From NCBI GenBank assembly GCA_037439945.1, contig JBBIVA010000103.1, forward strand, positions 1 through 14,525: a DNA stretch of 14,525 nt. Direction: 5' to 3'. Under the pieces are notes generated by a model that saw only the letters and a program-made list of their open reading frames with translations, was not told where the DNA came from and made no database searches. Both the position numbers and the translations under genes were made by a program. The stretch comes from CALEUX01 sp037439945 (GTDB lineage Bacteria > Bacteroidota > Bacteroidia > Bacteroidales > Marinilabiliaceae). Positions 1-8,440 of this stretch are shown here, piece by piece. The first letter of the stretch is position 1. Each line of letters begins with the position of its first letter.

Positions 1-2
1 AT

Positions 3-48
3 CCCGGCTAAGTCATTAGTTCATTGCCTTTCTAATGACTAATCCGGG
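3..48. repeat. Inverted repeat (stem-loop) downstream of menB
   Basis: Left arm 3-19 and right arm 32-48 pair at 15 of 17 positions around a 12-nt loop. The arms start and end with CCCGG/CCGGG and share a perfect 9-bp inner stem (GTCATTAG-type). It lies about 60 nt beyond the menB stop codon. It could end the menFDB transcript or be a processed mRNA hairpin. There is no clear U-tract on the minus strand within the window, so I do not call it a rho-independent terminator. Confidence 0.5.
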
Positions 49-106
49 TTTAATTTCCATTTAAAATTAAAAGGGTCAATTTTATTTATTAACCCCAATT
101 TTTGGA

Positions 107-922
107 TTAAGGAAACTTTGGGTACTTTTTAAAATCGGGATCTCTTTTTTCCAGGAATGCGTTTCTGCCCTCCTGGGCCTCCTCCATAAGGTAAAACATA
201 AGTGTTGCATCGCCGGCTAGTTCCATAATCCCTGTCTGGCCATCAAGTTCGGCATTCAAACCGCGCTTAATCATACGCAAAGCCATAGGGCTCCTTTTAA
301 GCATTATTTTGCACCATTCAACAGTTTCATCTTCGAGGGACTTAAGTAGTACAACTTTATTTACCAGCCCCATTTTTTCGGCTTCGCAAGCCGAATATTG
401 GTTACATAAAAACCATATTTCCCTGGCTTTCTTCTGTCCTACATGACGGGCAAGATACGATGAACCAAACCCTGCGTCAAAACTTCCAACTTTAGGCCCG
501 CTTTGCCCAAATATTGCATTTTCGCTGGCTATGGTCAAATCGCAAATAACGTGTAAAACATGTCCGCCACCAATTGCATAACCATTAACCATTGCCACAA
601 CAGGTTTTGGTAATGACCTTATACGTTTATGTAAATCAAGAACATTTAAACGCGGAACCCCACTGTTATCAATGTAACCGCCGTGCCCTTTTACATTCTG
701 GTCGCCACCCGAACAAAAGGCTTTGTCGCCTTCTCCTGTCAGAACGACAACTCCAACATCGGATCTTTCACGGCAAATGTCAAAAGCATCAATTAATTCC
801 TTCACCGTTTCGGGTCGGAATGCATTATAAACCTTAGGCCGGTTTATTGTCACTTTTGCAATTCCCTCCCATGTTTCGAGTTTTATGTCCTGATATTCTT
901 TTTCTTTTTTCCAGTTACGCAT
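107..922 (-). CDS. menB: 1,4-dihydroxy-2-naphthoyl-CoA synthase (MenB)
   Basis: Crotonase-fold enzyme of menaquinone synthesis that closes the second ring by converting o-succinylbenzoyl-CoA to 1,4-dihydroxy-2-naphthoyl-CoA in the cytoplasm. Counted from the ATG at 922, the oxyanion-hole/CoA segment CSGGDQ is at about 70-75 and GQSGPKVGSFDAG at about 139-151. The Gln-x-Gly in the latter is the bicarbonate-binding pattern of type I MenB (as in E. coli), rather than the Asp of the bicarbonate-independent type. The C-terminal EGRNAFLEKR signature is at about 251-260. Length (271 aa) is normal for the family. I chose the ATG at 922 over the in-frame TTG at 928, which would add only two residues. 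It follows menD on the same strand after a 155-nt gap, so co-transcription with menF-menD is likely but not certain. menC, menE and menA are not in the window and may lie beyond its left edge. Confidence 0.95.
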   Translation of the reverse strand: MRNWKKEKEYQDIKLETWEGIAKVTINRPKVYNAFRPETVKELIDAFDICRERSDVGVVVLTGEGDKAFCSGGDQNVKGHGGYIDNSGVPRLNVLDLHKRIRSLPKPVVAMVNGYAIGGGHVLHVICDLTIASENAIFGQSGPKVGSFDAGFGSSYLARHVGQKKAREIWFLCNQYSACEAEKMGLVNKVVLLKSLEDETVEWCKIMLKRSPMALRMIKRGLNAELDGQTGIMELAGDATLMFYLMEEAQEGRNAFLEKRDPDFKKYPKFP

Positions 923-1077
923 ATTCAAAGTTTTAATTTTTCTAAATTTATGAGATTAAATTAATCCCTAAAAAAAATGTTTCAATTTGGCGTATAACCT
1001 GTTCATGCTTTTGTTAATCAAATTGTAATAATTTATCAGTCATTTATTAAATAAAATTCTTTAAAGAAAAACTTATT

Positions 1078-2763
1078 TTAACCCTTTAAGAAACTAAAAT
1101 ATTCCCTGAGTAATAACCCGTTTTCCACATTTGGGGTAAATATTTCCAGTATGGCTGGTTTATCCCGGGGTTCAAATAAAGTTTTTAACGATTCGTTTAA
1201 CGATGCTTCATTATTACAACTTAAATAGTTTAACCCGTAGGTTACAGCAATACCCTGAGCATTTAAGGAATGTTTTGTTTCAAAGAATTTTTCAAGTTCA
1301 TTTGTTTCTGTAGGCCCCTGAATAAATCTGAAAATTCCACCCCCTGAGTTGTTAATTAATATTATTCTGAAATCAGGATTAATATAGTTGTTCCATAGGC
1401 CGTTAGAGTCATAAAAAAAGGAAATATCACCCACTATAAGCAATACCGGTCGTTTTGAACCATAGCTTGCACCAACTGCCGAGCTAACGCATCCATCAAT
1501 ACCACTTGTACCACGGTTGGCGAACCAGGTATTCTCATTATTCCAATTAAAAAGCTGTACATACCTTACCGGGGTTGAGTTACCAAGGTGTATTTCAAAA
1601 TTGGCAGGTATTTTTTTACTTAAAATATTGAAGAGTTTTAAGTCGCACCAATTAACCTCAGAAATAAATTTATCGTGTTTAATTTCTGTTTGTTCTGCCC
1701 TTTTATTCCATAATTCAGAGTAACTTTTATTTAAACTCTCTATTTGTTGGGCTATGGAAAAAATAATCTTAGCAGGATCTCCATAAATATTTTTAGTTAA
1801 ACATTGATAGCTATCTGTTAAATATTCATTATTGGAAAAATGCCAATGGCTGGTGGGTTTTATTGTTCTTAAAAACTCCTTCACCATTTTTGAAAGTACC
1901 GGAACATCCAGGGTTATTAACAGATCAGGAGTATAATAATTTTGTTCATCCTTTGTTATTGTTGAAACAACACGGTCAACATTTTTAATTGAATTACAGC
2001 TGCAATTTGAAAGTGTTTCTGACAGGATCACTGCTCCTTTACCTGCCAATATTGATATTGCTTTGTTTAGCCGGTCATCAGGATTTAAAGCACCAAGTAA
2101 TACCATAATTTTTTCCTTACCGCCAATTTCATTTACAAGTGAGTTAATTGTACTTTCGGGTAAAACTTCTGATGTTTTAATAGTTTCAATTTTAGTTGGT
2201 TTTGGTCCCGGATATTCAATTTTTCCATAAAGCGGATCCCTAAATGGAATATTTATATGAGCCGGACCAGGAGTTTTACCAGTGGCCTTAATAAAGGCTT
2301 CATTAATCAGGCGCTTTGTGTACCATTCATCGTCAATATGGTTATGTTCAGCCGGTAACTGACATTGAAACTGCGAAAAGTTCTCAAAAATTCCATTTTG
2401 ACGTATGGCCTGGCCATCACCCTGGTCAATCCATTCGGAAGGCCTGTCGGCGGTTAGTACAATTAATGGAATTTGCTGGTAAAAAGCTTCGGCTACAGCC
2501 GGGGTTAAATTAAGTGCTGCTGTTCCGCTTGTACATACTAACCCAACAGGTTTTTGAACTGCCCTTGATAATCCAAGTGCAAAGTAACCGGCACATCGCT
2601 CATCAACAACTGTTAAACAATTAAACAAACCGCAACCCGCAAAAGATATTATAAGCGGGGCATTTCGTGAACCGGGCGAAATTACTACATGCTCCATACC
2701 ATTTTGGTGACACAAATCAACCAGAAGTTTTAAAACAGGTTTATCAGAAATATAATTGCTCAT
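1078..2763 (-). CDS. menD: SEPHCHC synthase (MenD)
   Basis: Thiamine-diphosphate enzyme that adds the succinic-semialdehyde unit from 2-oxoglutarate to isochorismate, giving SEPHCHC and CO2, the first committed step of menaquinone synthesis. The N-terminal pyrimidine-binding domain has SPGSRNAPL at 29-37 and the catalytic glutamate in VVDERCAGY at E55, the same position as in E. coli MenD. The ThDP/Mg domain near the C-terminus shows GDISFFYDSNGL from 445 and NNSGGGIF at about 471-478. At 561 aa it is full length. The ATG at 2763 is the natural start and lies 69 nt after the menF stop, which fits one transcript. The protein begins MSNYI, as MenF does; whether this is coincidence or a copied leader is not resolved. 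Confidence 0.97.
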   Translation of the reverse strand: MSNYISDKPVLKLLVDLCHQNGMEHVVISPGSRNAPLIISFAGCGLFNCLTVVDERCAGYFALGLSRAVQKPVGLVCTSGTAALNLTPAVAEAFYQQIPLIVLTADRPSEWIDQGDGQAIRQNGIFENFSQFQCQLPAEHNHIDDEWYTKRLINEAFIKATGKTPGPAHINIPFRDPLYGKIEYPGPKPTKIETIKTSEVLPESTINSLVNEIGGKEKIMVLLGALNPDDRLNKAISILAGKGAVILSETLSNCSCNSIKNVDRVVSTITKDEQNYYTPDLLITLDVPVLSKMVKEFLRTIKPTSHWHFSNNEYLTDSYQCLTKNIYGDPAKIIFSIAQQIESLNKSYSELWNKRAEQTEIKHDKFISEVNWCDLKLFNILSKKIPANFEIHLGNSTPVRYVQLFNWNNENTWFANRGTSGIDGCVSSAVGASYGSKRPVLLIVGDISFFYDSNGLWNNYINPDFRIILINNSGGGIFRFIQGPTETNELEKFFETKHSLNAQGIAVTYGLNYLSCNNEASLNESLKTLFEPRDKPAILEIFTPNVENGLLLREYFSFLKG

Positions 2764-2832
2764 TGACTGATTTTTAGGTTTATTTAAAATTAATCAGGTA
2801 CTAAAAACAAAATAAATAACTGATATCCCCAT

Positions 2833-3912
2833 CTATATTCTTTTTATGGCTGATAATAATGTTTTACTTTTTAAAATGGTTTCTTCCCACTCGGCTTCCA
2901 AAACCGATTCATTTAGCAGGCCTCCACCTGAGTATATCTTTATATTGTCGTTGTTAATATTCATGCATCTGATATTTACAAAAAGGTTAAATTCATAACC
3001 GGTTACAGGCCCCAGAAAACCTCCATAAAAACTTCGGTTATGTTTCTCAATATTTTTAATAATTTCCAGCGCAGCTTTTTTGGGATAACCACCTAAAGCC
3101 GGTGTTGGGTGCAACTCCTGAATAAATTTACCTGCATTTCCTGAAACTGAATCCATTGTGACCCTATAGGTTGTTTTTAAATGAGTTACAGATCCGGCTT
3201 TTGTAATAGCCGGGCCGGTTTTTTTATAGCTTTTGATGCCTGTTTTTTCAAATAACTGGTCAATGTAGTCACTAACAATACTCTGCTCCTCCATTTCTTT
3301 TGGGGTCCAATGGGCAGGGTCCATTTCATTTAAGTTCTTTGTTCCTGCCAATGAGACTGTTTGTAACTCATTCTCTTTTTTTCTTAATAAAAGTTCGGGT
3401 GATGCCCCCATCCAAATACCCGTTTCGGGTGTGGCCAATAAATATACAAAAGCACCAGGGTTTTCATTACACATTAAATTAAATATATATGGTAAATGTG
3501 TTTTAACACTTATTTCAAATTCAATTATTCTTGAAAGTACAACCTTTTTTACATACCCTTTTTTGATAAATTCCATCATTTCCGCAAATTGTCTGGCATA
3601 TTCACTAAATCCGGTATTCAAATCCGGCAGGCTATAAGTATTTTCAGTGATATTAGAAACAGCTATTTGCTGAATTGGAGTTGTTGTACTTTTGGATATT
3701 GAAAAAAGCCAACCTTGTGAGAAGTTTTTGTCAAAAGGATAAACCACAAAACAATCCTTAACAGGAAAAGAATCGAAATATTTTTCAGAAAACGGTTCTG
3801 GTGAATGTAAATCAAGGAAAATTCCGTCAGTTTCATCCGGTAACCGATATATTACAAACCGGTCATTATTTTTTATTTTTGTTGTCAGTTGATTATCAAT
3901 ATAGTTACTCAT
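2833..3912 (-). CDS. menF: Isochorismate synthase (chorismate-binding family)
   Basis: Converts chorismate to isochorismate, the substrate of the MenD encoded immediately downstream. The chorismate-binding fold is recognisable from VKKVVLSR at 121-128 (carrying the lysine used as general base), GIWMGASPELLLR at 165-177, SLAGTK at 187-192, the HPTPALGGYPK stretch at 268-278, SFYGGFLGP at 294-302, and the C-terminal YSGGGLLNES and AEWEET segments (327-345) containing the Mg-binding acidic residues. At 359 aa it has the length of stand-alone isochorismate synthases in Bacteroidota. The sequence alone does not exclude a salicylate- or anthranilate-type relative, but the adjacent menD and menB decide the role. 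It is the first gene of the minus-strand cluster. Its stop is TAG, so amber is a genuine stop codon here. Confidence 0.94.
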   Translation of the reverse strand: MSNYIDNQLTTKIKNNDRFVIYRLPDETDGIFLDLHSPEPFSEKYFDSFPVKDCFVVYPFDKNFSQGWLFSISKSTTTPIQQIAVSNITENTYSLPDLNTGFSEYARQFAEMMEFIKKGYVKKVVLSRIIEFEISVKTHLPYIFNLMCNENPGAFVYLLATPETGIWMGASPELLLRKKENELQTVSLAGTKNLNEMDPAHWTPKEMEEQSIVSDYIDQLFEKTGIKSYKKTGPAITKAGSVTHLKTTYRVTMDSVSGNAGKFIQELHPTPALGGYPKKAALEIIKNIEKHNRSFYGGFLGPVTGYEFNLFVNIRCMNINNDNIKIYSGGGLLNESVLEAEWEETILKSKTLLSAIKRI

Positions 3913-4223
3913 TCAGGGTATAATTTTTAACGGGTCGGTTATTTACCCAACATTAACAACAAAGATAACCAAAATGGATTGTTTTTGTTGATTTGGAAAA
4001 CACAACCCTTGGTAAAAATGTTAATGATATATGAATCTCCGGTCTTTTTCTTGATTTTGGTGTTATTTGGTTTATATACAAGGCGGAAGGTTAGTTTTAA
4101 ATAAAAATAAGGTGTGTGTGATAAATTTGTTTTAGCACTAATTTGTAAAAACATCATTATTTAAAATTGTTTCTGATTATTTTTGAAACAAAATATTGGT
4201 TGAAATTTTAAAAAATGAAATAG
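3913..4223. promoter_or_regulatory. Divergent intergenic promoter region menF / abgT-like
   Basis: This 311-nt AT-rich gap separates divergently transcribed genes and so must hold both promoters. Bacteroidota -7 matches (TAnnTTTG) occur on the minus strand at 3967-3960 (TATCTTTG, about 48 nt before menF) and on the plus strand at 4178-4185 (TATTTTTG, about 39 nt before the transporter ATG). I see no convincing -33 TTTG at the usual spacing for either one. A 72-codon minus-strand open frame (4157-3939) in the gap has no recognisable features and was not accepted as a gene. No riboswitch or clear operator is visible. Confidence 0.45.
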
Positions 4224-5762
4224 ATGGGTATTACTAAAAGCAAAAGAAGTTTTATTGATCACTTTTTAAATATTCTTGAAAAAGGTGGCAATGCCTTACC
4301 ACATCCGGCAACACTTTTTGCCCTTTTTGCATTAAGTGTTCTGTTATTATCGGCAATTGGTTATTGGTTAAACTGGCATGTGACACATCCGGCCAACGGA
4401 AAGGTTATAACCGCAGTTAATCTTTTGTCGAAAGAGGGAGTGGCATTAATTCTTGAGGAAATGGTTGGGAATTTTACAAGTTTTGCACCTTTGGGTATTG
4501 TATTGGTAGCTATGCTTGGAATAGGTATTGCTGAAACAAGCGGATTAATTGGGGCTTTTATTCGTATGTTGGTATTATCGGCCCCAAAAAGCATTTTAAC
4601 TTTTGTAATTGTATTTAGCGGAATTTTGTCGAATGCAGCAAGTGATATTGGGTATGTATTGTTAATACCGCTGGCAGGAATTATATTTCAGGCTATGGGG
4701 CGGCATCCCTTTGTTGGTATGGCGGCGGCTTTTGCCGGCGTTTCCGGTGGTTTTAGTGCAAACCTGATATTGGGGACAATTGACCCTCTTTTGGCGGGTT
4801 TAACCCAGGAGGCAACCCATATTCTTGATAAGGATTATATAGTTAATCCTACTGCCAATTATTATTTTATGGTTGTCTCAACATTCCTCATTGCATTTTT
4901 AGGGACCTTTATTACAGAAAAAATAATCCAGCCAAGGTTTGGTGTTTATAATGGCGAGGTTAAATCTGAACAAATTGAGCCACTGAATAAAAGGGAGAAA
5001 AAAGGTATAAAATGGAGTTTGATAGTTTTGGCATTTTGGGTGGTTTTAATAATGATTGGGTTATTACCGGCCGATGGTTTTTTGAGGGGCCAGGAGGGTA
5101 ATATAGTTTCATCGCCGGTAATGAAAGGGGTAATTACCTTTTTATTTCTGGTTGCCGGAAGTATGGGGGTGGCATATGGAATTGTTACGGGTAAGTTTAA
5201 AAACGATGGAGATGTTGCAAATGGTATGGCCCTTAGTTTAAAAACCCTTTCACATTACATAGTTCTTGTGTTTTTTGCCGCTCAGTTTGTAGCTTACTTT
5301 AAATGGAGCAACCTTGGGATTATACTGGCTATTAGCGGTGCCGATATTTTGGTTGATGCCAATCTTGGAGTTGTCCCACTAATGATTTTATTTATACTTT
5401 TTGCAGCAATTATTAATATGCTAATGGGAAGTGCTTCTGCAAAATGGGCAATTATGGCTCCAATTTTTGTCCCTATATTTATGCTATTAGGATATTCACC
5501 CGAGCTTTCGCAGGCAGTATTCAGAATTGGAGATTCGGTAACTAACGTTATTTCACCAATGATGAGCTTTTTTGCTTTAATTATTGCTTATTTTCAGAAA
5601 TATGATAAAAATGCCGGAATGGGTACCATTATTGCAACAATGATTCCTTATTCAATAACCTTTTTTATTGGCTGGACTATTCTTCTTATTGTTTGGATTT
5701 GGCTTGGTATTCCATTGGGGCCGGGAGCCGGACTTTATTATGAGCTGCCACCCGGGACTTGA
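4224..5762 (+). CDS. AbgT-family transporter (p-aminobenzoyl-glutamate transporter-like)
   Basis: Polytopic inner-membrane protein of 512 aa, the usual AbgT/MtrF length. About ten or more hydrophobic segments follow a short basic cytoplasmic N-terminus containing the family pattern LEKGGNALPHPATLF (18-32). Further family hallmarks are SNAASDIGYVLLIPL (136-150), GGFSAN (175-180), the polar loop at about 245-258, and GDSVTNVISPMMS (436-448), which lies in one of the re-entrant, substrate-contacting regions. Family members import p-aminobenzoyl-glutamate (E. coli AbgT) or act as antimetabolite/sulfonamide exporters (MtrF, YdaH); the sequence does not tell me which applies. It has its own promoter region upstream and a strong terminator downstream (5857-5904), so it appears monocistronic. 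The ATG at 4224 is preceded by an in-frame ATG-AAA-TAG that cannot serve as a start. Confidence 0.92.
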   Translation: MGITKSKRSFIDHFLNILEKGGNALPHPATLFALFALSVLLLSAIGYWLNWHVTHPANGKVITAVNLLSKEGVALILEEMVGNFTSFAPLGIVLVAMLGIGIAETSGLIGAFIRMLVLSAPKSILTFVIVFSGILSNAASDIGYVLLIPLAGIIFQAMGRHPFVGMAAAFAGVSGGFSANLILGTIDPLLAGLTQEATHILDKDYIVNPTANYYFMVVSTFLIAFLGTFITEKIIQPRFGVYNGEVKSEQIEPLNKREKKGIKWSLIVLAFWVVLIMIGLLPADGFLRGQEGNIVSSPVMKGVITFLFLVAGSMGVAYGIVTGKFKNDGDVANGMALSLKTLSHYIVLVFFAAQFVAYFKWSNLGIILAISGADILVDANLGVVPLMILFILFAAIINMLMGSASAKWAIMAPIFVPIFMLLGYSPELSQAVFRIGDSVTNVISPMMSFFALIIAYFQKYDKNAGMGTIIATMIPYSITFFIGWTILLIVWIWLGIPLGPGAGLYYELPPGT

Positions 5763-5856
5763 AAGGGTAAAACCAATTTTTATGAATTTAATTGTGGGCA
5801 TAACAGGATATTTTAGAAATTGATGAATTAAATATCCCCCACTAAGGGGTTAATAT

Positions 5857-5904
5857 AAAAAGAAAAAATCCTAAGTTCTTATAAACTTAAGATTTTTTCT
5901 TTTT
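5857..5904. terminator. Bidirectional rho-independent-type terminator
   Basis: Arms 5857-5877 and 5884-5904 pair at 20 of 21 positions around a 6-nt loop. The outer part of the stem is A-rich on the left and T-rich on the right, so each strand ends in a U-tract. It sits between the stop of the transporter gene (plus) and the stop of the DUF1508 gene (minus), the ideal place to terminate both convergent transcripts. A smaller CCCC/GGGG hairpin just upstream (5837-5849) may be part of the same 3' end. Confidence 0.85.
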
Positions 5905-5949
5905 CAGTTAGCCAGCTAACATTTTTAACCGTTAACCAGTTGATAAACT

Positions 5950-6285
5950 TTAAAATGTAATATCTTCCTGGGAAGCATTTTTTAATTCATTTTTTAATTC
6001 ATTAATAAATCGGCAAAATTCCAACTTATTGTTAAAGGGTGAACTCATTGCCAAAAGACGGCCGTCAATACTTCTCATGTTAATTATAAACCTGCCGCCA
6101 TCGGTTTGCCATTTCCCAACCTGAACCTCATCAGTATCAGAAATATTCTTTATAAAATCAATACTTTTTATACATTGTAATTTAGTCGGATATCTAGGGC
6201 TCCACAACACAGGACGACCATTGGTGTCCTTTAAATGAAACTGAAACTCTCCACCGGGTTGACGGGAAATCACGAACCTCATCAT
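5950..6285 (-). CDS. DUF1508 / YegP-family small protein (two-repeat)
   Basis: Small cytoplasmic protein of 111 aa made of two tandem copies of the DUF1508 (YegP-like) alpha/beta unit. The first copy spans residues 11-48 (GGEFQFHLKDTNGRPVLWS, then a helix) and the second 63-99 (GGRFIINMRSIDGRLLAMS, then a helix). In both copies two short strands, a G-R turn and a K-L-[QE]-x-C/F-type helix repeat in register. Family members are widespread and of unknown biochemical role. A short acidic tail follows the second repeat. The start is one of two adjacent ATGs at 6285/6282. It is divergent from the S24 regulator and converges on the shared terminator at 5857-5904. There is no sign of membrane segments or catalytic residues. 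Confidence 0.85.
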   Translation of the reverse strand: MMRFVISRQPGGEFQFHLKDTNGRPVLWSPRYPTKLQCIKSIDFIKNISDTDEVQVGKWQTDGGRFIINMRSIDGRLLAMSSPFNNKLEFCRFINELKNELKNASQEDITF

Positions 6286-6409
6286 CTTAATATTTATTGG
6301 TTTTATATGTAATTTAATTCATTTAATTAAGAAAGTCAAGAGTTAATTATCTCTATAATTGGTTAATAATAAACGCCAAAGGCATATAAAAAATTTGGTT
6401 TTTTAAGTA

Positions 6410-6417
6410 TAGTTTTG
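6410..6417 (+). promoter_or_regulatory. Candidate -7 box for the S24-type regulator
   Basis: TAGTTTTG matches the Bacteroidota TAnnTTTG -7 motif 46 nt upstream of the regulator ATG. TTTTGTAAT occurs twice, at 6413-6421 and directly before the start codon at 6454-6462, and could be a repeated operator for autoregulation. No -33 box is found at normal spacing, so this is tentative. Confidence 0.3.
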
Positions 6418-6462
6418 TAATATTGATTTAATTATAATCCTAATTATGACAATTTTGTAATC

Positions 6463-7260
6463 ATGTATTTATTTTCGAACCTTAAATTTTTGCGAAAAAG
6501 AAAGAACCTTACACAGGATGATTTGGCAGGGGTATTAGGCCTTAAAAGGCCTACACTCAATAATTATGAAAATCAAATTGCCATGCCACCGGTTGAGTTA
6601 TTGATAAAATTTTCTGATTATTTCAGGATTGCAATCGACACCCTGTTAAAAGTTGACTTATCCCGTTTGTCTGAATTTCAAATAAAAGAATTGGAGAATG
6701 GCAACGATGTATTTGTCCGTGGTGGAAAATTAAGGATTCTTGCCTCTACCGTTGGTTTCGACAACGAAGAAAATATAGAATTGGTCCCTGAAAAAGCAAA
6801 GGCAGGTTATTTACAAGGGTTTTCAGACCCGGAATATATTGAATCACTTCCGCTGTTTAGATTACCATTTCTTGACAGGGCTAAAAAGTACAGAACATTT
6901 CAGATAAGTGGCGATTCAATGCTTCCGGTTCCTGACGGGGCATGGATAACAGGCGAATATACCAGGGACTGGACCGGACTAAAAGATGGAGATGCCTGTA
7001 TTATTCTTACCATCGATGATGGTATATCATTTAAAATAATAAAAAACAGAATTAAAAATGATGGGCAACTTGACTGTATTTCCTTAAATCCTGATTACAA
7101 AAACTATCAATTAAATGTTGGTGATATAAGGGAAATATGGCGTTTTGTTCACTTTATAAGTAGTGTACTGCCGGCCCCAAAAACAAATATGGAACATTTA
7201 GTACGCACCATGGGCGAGATAAAAGATGAAATACGTGATATTAAAAGAAAAATGAAGTAA
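6463..7260 (+). CDS. LexA-like transcriptional regulator (XRE HTH + S24 self-cleaving peptidase)
   Basis: A 265-aa repressor-type protein. An XRE helix-turn-helix occupies about residues 5-60 (LRKRKNLTQDDLAGVLG, then RPTLNNYE). A linker contains KAKAGYLQG with a LexA/CI-style Ala-Gly cleavage bond at 114-115. An S24 Ser-Lys peptidase domain follows, with nucleophile S152 in QISGDSMLP and general-base K191 in GISFKIIKN. All three parts of the autocleavage mechanism are therefore present. The C-terminus (about 240-265) is charged and helical and looks like a short coiled coil. Such proteins repress target genes until DNA damage or another signal triggers self-cleavage. It is not canonical LexA, since the HTH is XRE-type rather than the LexA winged helix. 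No phage genes are visible nearby. It may drive the interrupted gene 41 nt downstream. Confidence 0.9.
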   Translation: MYLFSNLKFLRKRKNLTQDDLAGVLGLKRPTLNNYENQIAMPPVELLIKFSDYFRIAIDTLLKVDLSRLSEFQIKELENGNDVFVRGGKLRILASTVGFDNEENIELVPEKAKAGYLQGFSDPEYIESLPLFRLPFLDRAKKYRTFQISGDSMLPVPDGAWITGEYTRDWTGLKDGDACIILTIDDGISFKIIKNRIKNDGQLDCISLNPDYKNYQLNVGDIREIWRFVHFISSVLPAPKTNMEHLVRTMGEIKDEIRDIKRKMK

Positions 7261-7301
7261 CAGCTTTTTATAATTCAGTAAAAACCAGTTTAAAAATTCA
7301 G

Positions 7302-8045
7302 ATGCGATTATTATTATTCTTAATTACTATTACGTTGCCTATAAAGGTTTTAGGTGGAGATGCCAATAGTTTAAATAAAAGGTTTACAGGTTTATATTTA
7401 AATGGTAATATGGTTGAATGGAAACGGATTGTTGATAGCCTGCGGGTTCATAAACTTGATAATGATAAAGAATTGGTTTTATTATATGCCGAGTATGGGC
7501 TAATAGGTAATTATATTGGAACAAAAGAAATGGATAAAGCCGCAAAGGAGATATCAGTTTTTGAAGGAAGGCTTTTAAGTGTTTTGAAAAGAAAACCTAA
7601 CGATGGGGAGATTTATGCTTTTATGGCAGCAATGGTAGCTTTTAAAATAGCAGTGAATCCCTGGAAAGCACCATTTTTAAGCTAGAGCCATTATGATTAT
7701 TTAAATAAAGCTTTAGTTTTTGAATCCCGATCATGTCTTCCAATAGTTGAGCAGGCTAATTCCCTTTATTTCAGACCATCTATTTTTGGGGGAGATAAGT
7801 CACAATCAGTTAAATATTATGAAAAGGCTTTTGAATTTTATAGAAATTCAGAAACCAGGCATTGGATGTATTATAACGTTGGAGCCTGGTTGGGGCAGGT
7901 TTATGCTAAACAGGGTGAAAAACTTAAAGCTGAAAAAATTTTATTGCAATTGCTAAAGGATGCACCTGATTTTAAATGGGTTAAAGATGACCTGTTGCCG
8001 GCATTAAAACCAGGGAAAATTAATGCCGGTAATTTTTTAAATTAA
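7302..8045 (+). pseudogene. Secreted TPR-type repeat protein, interrupted by in-frame TAG
   Basis: The reading frame opens at the ATG at 7302 with a signal peptide (basic start, LLLFLITITLPIKVLG core), runs 127 codons to TAG at 7683-7685, and continues in the same frame for another 119 codons to TAA at 8043-8045. The part after the amber codon is clearly protein-like: HYDYLNKALVFES, then RPSIFGGDKSQSVKYYEKAF, then WMYYNVGAWLGQVYAKQGEK and a DFKWVKDDLLPALKPGK ending. This looks like tetratricopeptide-type helical repeats of an exported protein of unknown function. A single nonsense mutation (or a base-call error) explains the break, and no frameshift is needed. menF also ends in TAG, so amber recoding is unlikely. 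The first 127 codons could still make a truncated product. It lies 41 nt after the S24 regulator gene and may share its transcript. Confidence 0.8.
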
Positions 8046-8271
8046 TATTGGCATAATTTTAAAATGCCATGTGAGCTATTTTTTAAATTGGGTTAATTGC
8101 TTAACAATTTCTAAATTACATACTTGTTACAAAAGCCACAAAATAAAATTTGAAGTGAATATATATGGTTGTTGGCAACAAGTGTAAAGACAGACGACCA
8201 AAAAGATACGATAGTGATAAATTGAAAATAGAAAAGATTTAGCTTTTTGAAAGGACAGTGCAAATTGGTTG

Positions 8272-8287
8272 AATTTATTTTGTTTTT
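8272..8287 (+). repeat. 16-bp repeat, copy 1 (inverted partner at 12439-12454)
   Basis: AATTTATTTTGTTTTT lies 34 nt outside structured repeat A. Its exact reverse complement lies 56 nt outside structured repeat B on the other side of the R-M operon. It is AT-rich and therefore somewhat prone to chance matching, but the symmetric placement is notable. Confidence 0.5.
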
Positions 8288-8320
8288 CCCCCTCACTCAA
8301 AAAAAGAAAGCCCCACCCAC

Positions 8321-8385
8321 ATAGCACACATTGCCAAAGCCACACGAGCCAACGCTAAAACCAAAGCTTTGTCAAAGAGTGCTAT
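8321..8385. repeat. Structured 65-nt hairpin repeat, copy A
   Basis: Outer stem ATAGCAC (8321-8327) pairs with GTGCTAT (8379-8385). Next comes a 3x3 internal loop ACA/AGA (8328-8330 and 8376-8378), then an inner 10-bp stem (8331-8340 with 8366-8375) with one mismatch (C8334/T8372). The 25-nt loop 8341-8365 contains CACACGAGCCAACGCT followed by an A-rich ACCAAA end. Copy B (12319-12383) has the same length, the same internal loop and a loop differing at one base, but different stem sequences that still pair. Copy A ends 96 nt before the controller gene. Confidence 0.85.
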
Positions 8386-8440
8386 TTTGCCGACCCACAA
8401 AATAATAATGATAACTTGTTTTACTTTCAGAAAAATGCTT

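Noticed and set aside
3939..4157. 72-codon minus-strand open frame upstream of menF
   Set aside because: No recognisable domain, odd composition, and it covers the promoter region that both divergent genes need. Most likely a chance frame in AT-rich DNA.
7683..7685. TAG as a recoded sense codon
   Set aside because: menF ends in TAG, so amber works as stop here, and no suppressor or recoding signal is visible. A point mutation or sequencing error is simpler.
7747..7956. Separate 69-codon plus-strand open frame within the interrupted gene
   Set aside because: It is out of frame with the TPR-like continuation, which reads far better as protein from 7686 to 8045.
8111..8345. Two overlapping minus-strand open frames in the junction region
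   Set aside because: Low-complexity, Phe/Cys-rich translations in two frames at once, overlapping structured repeat A. No coding signal.
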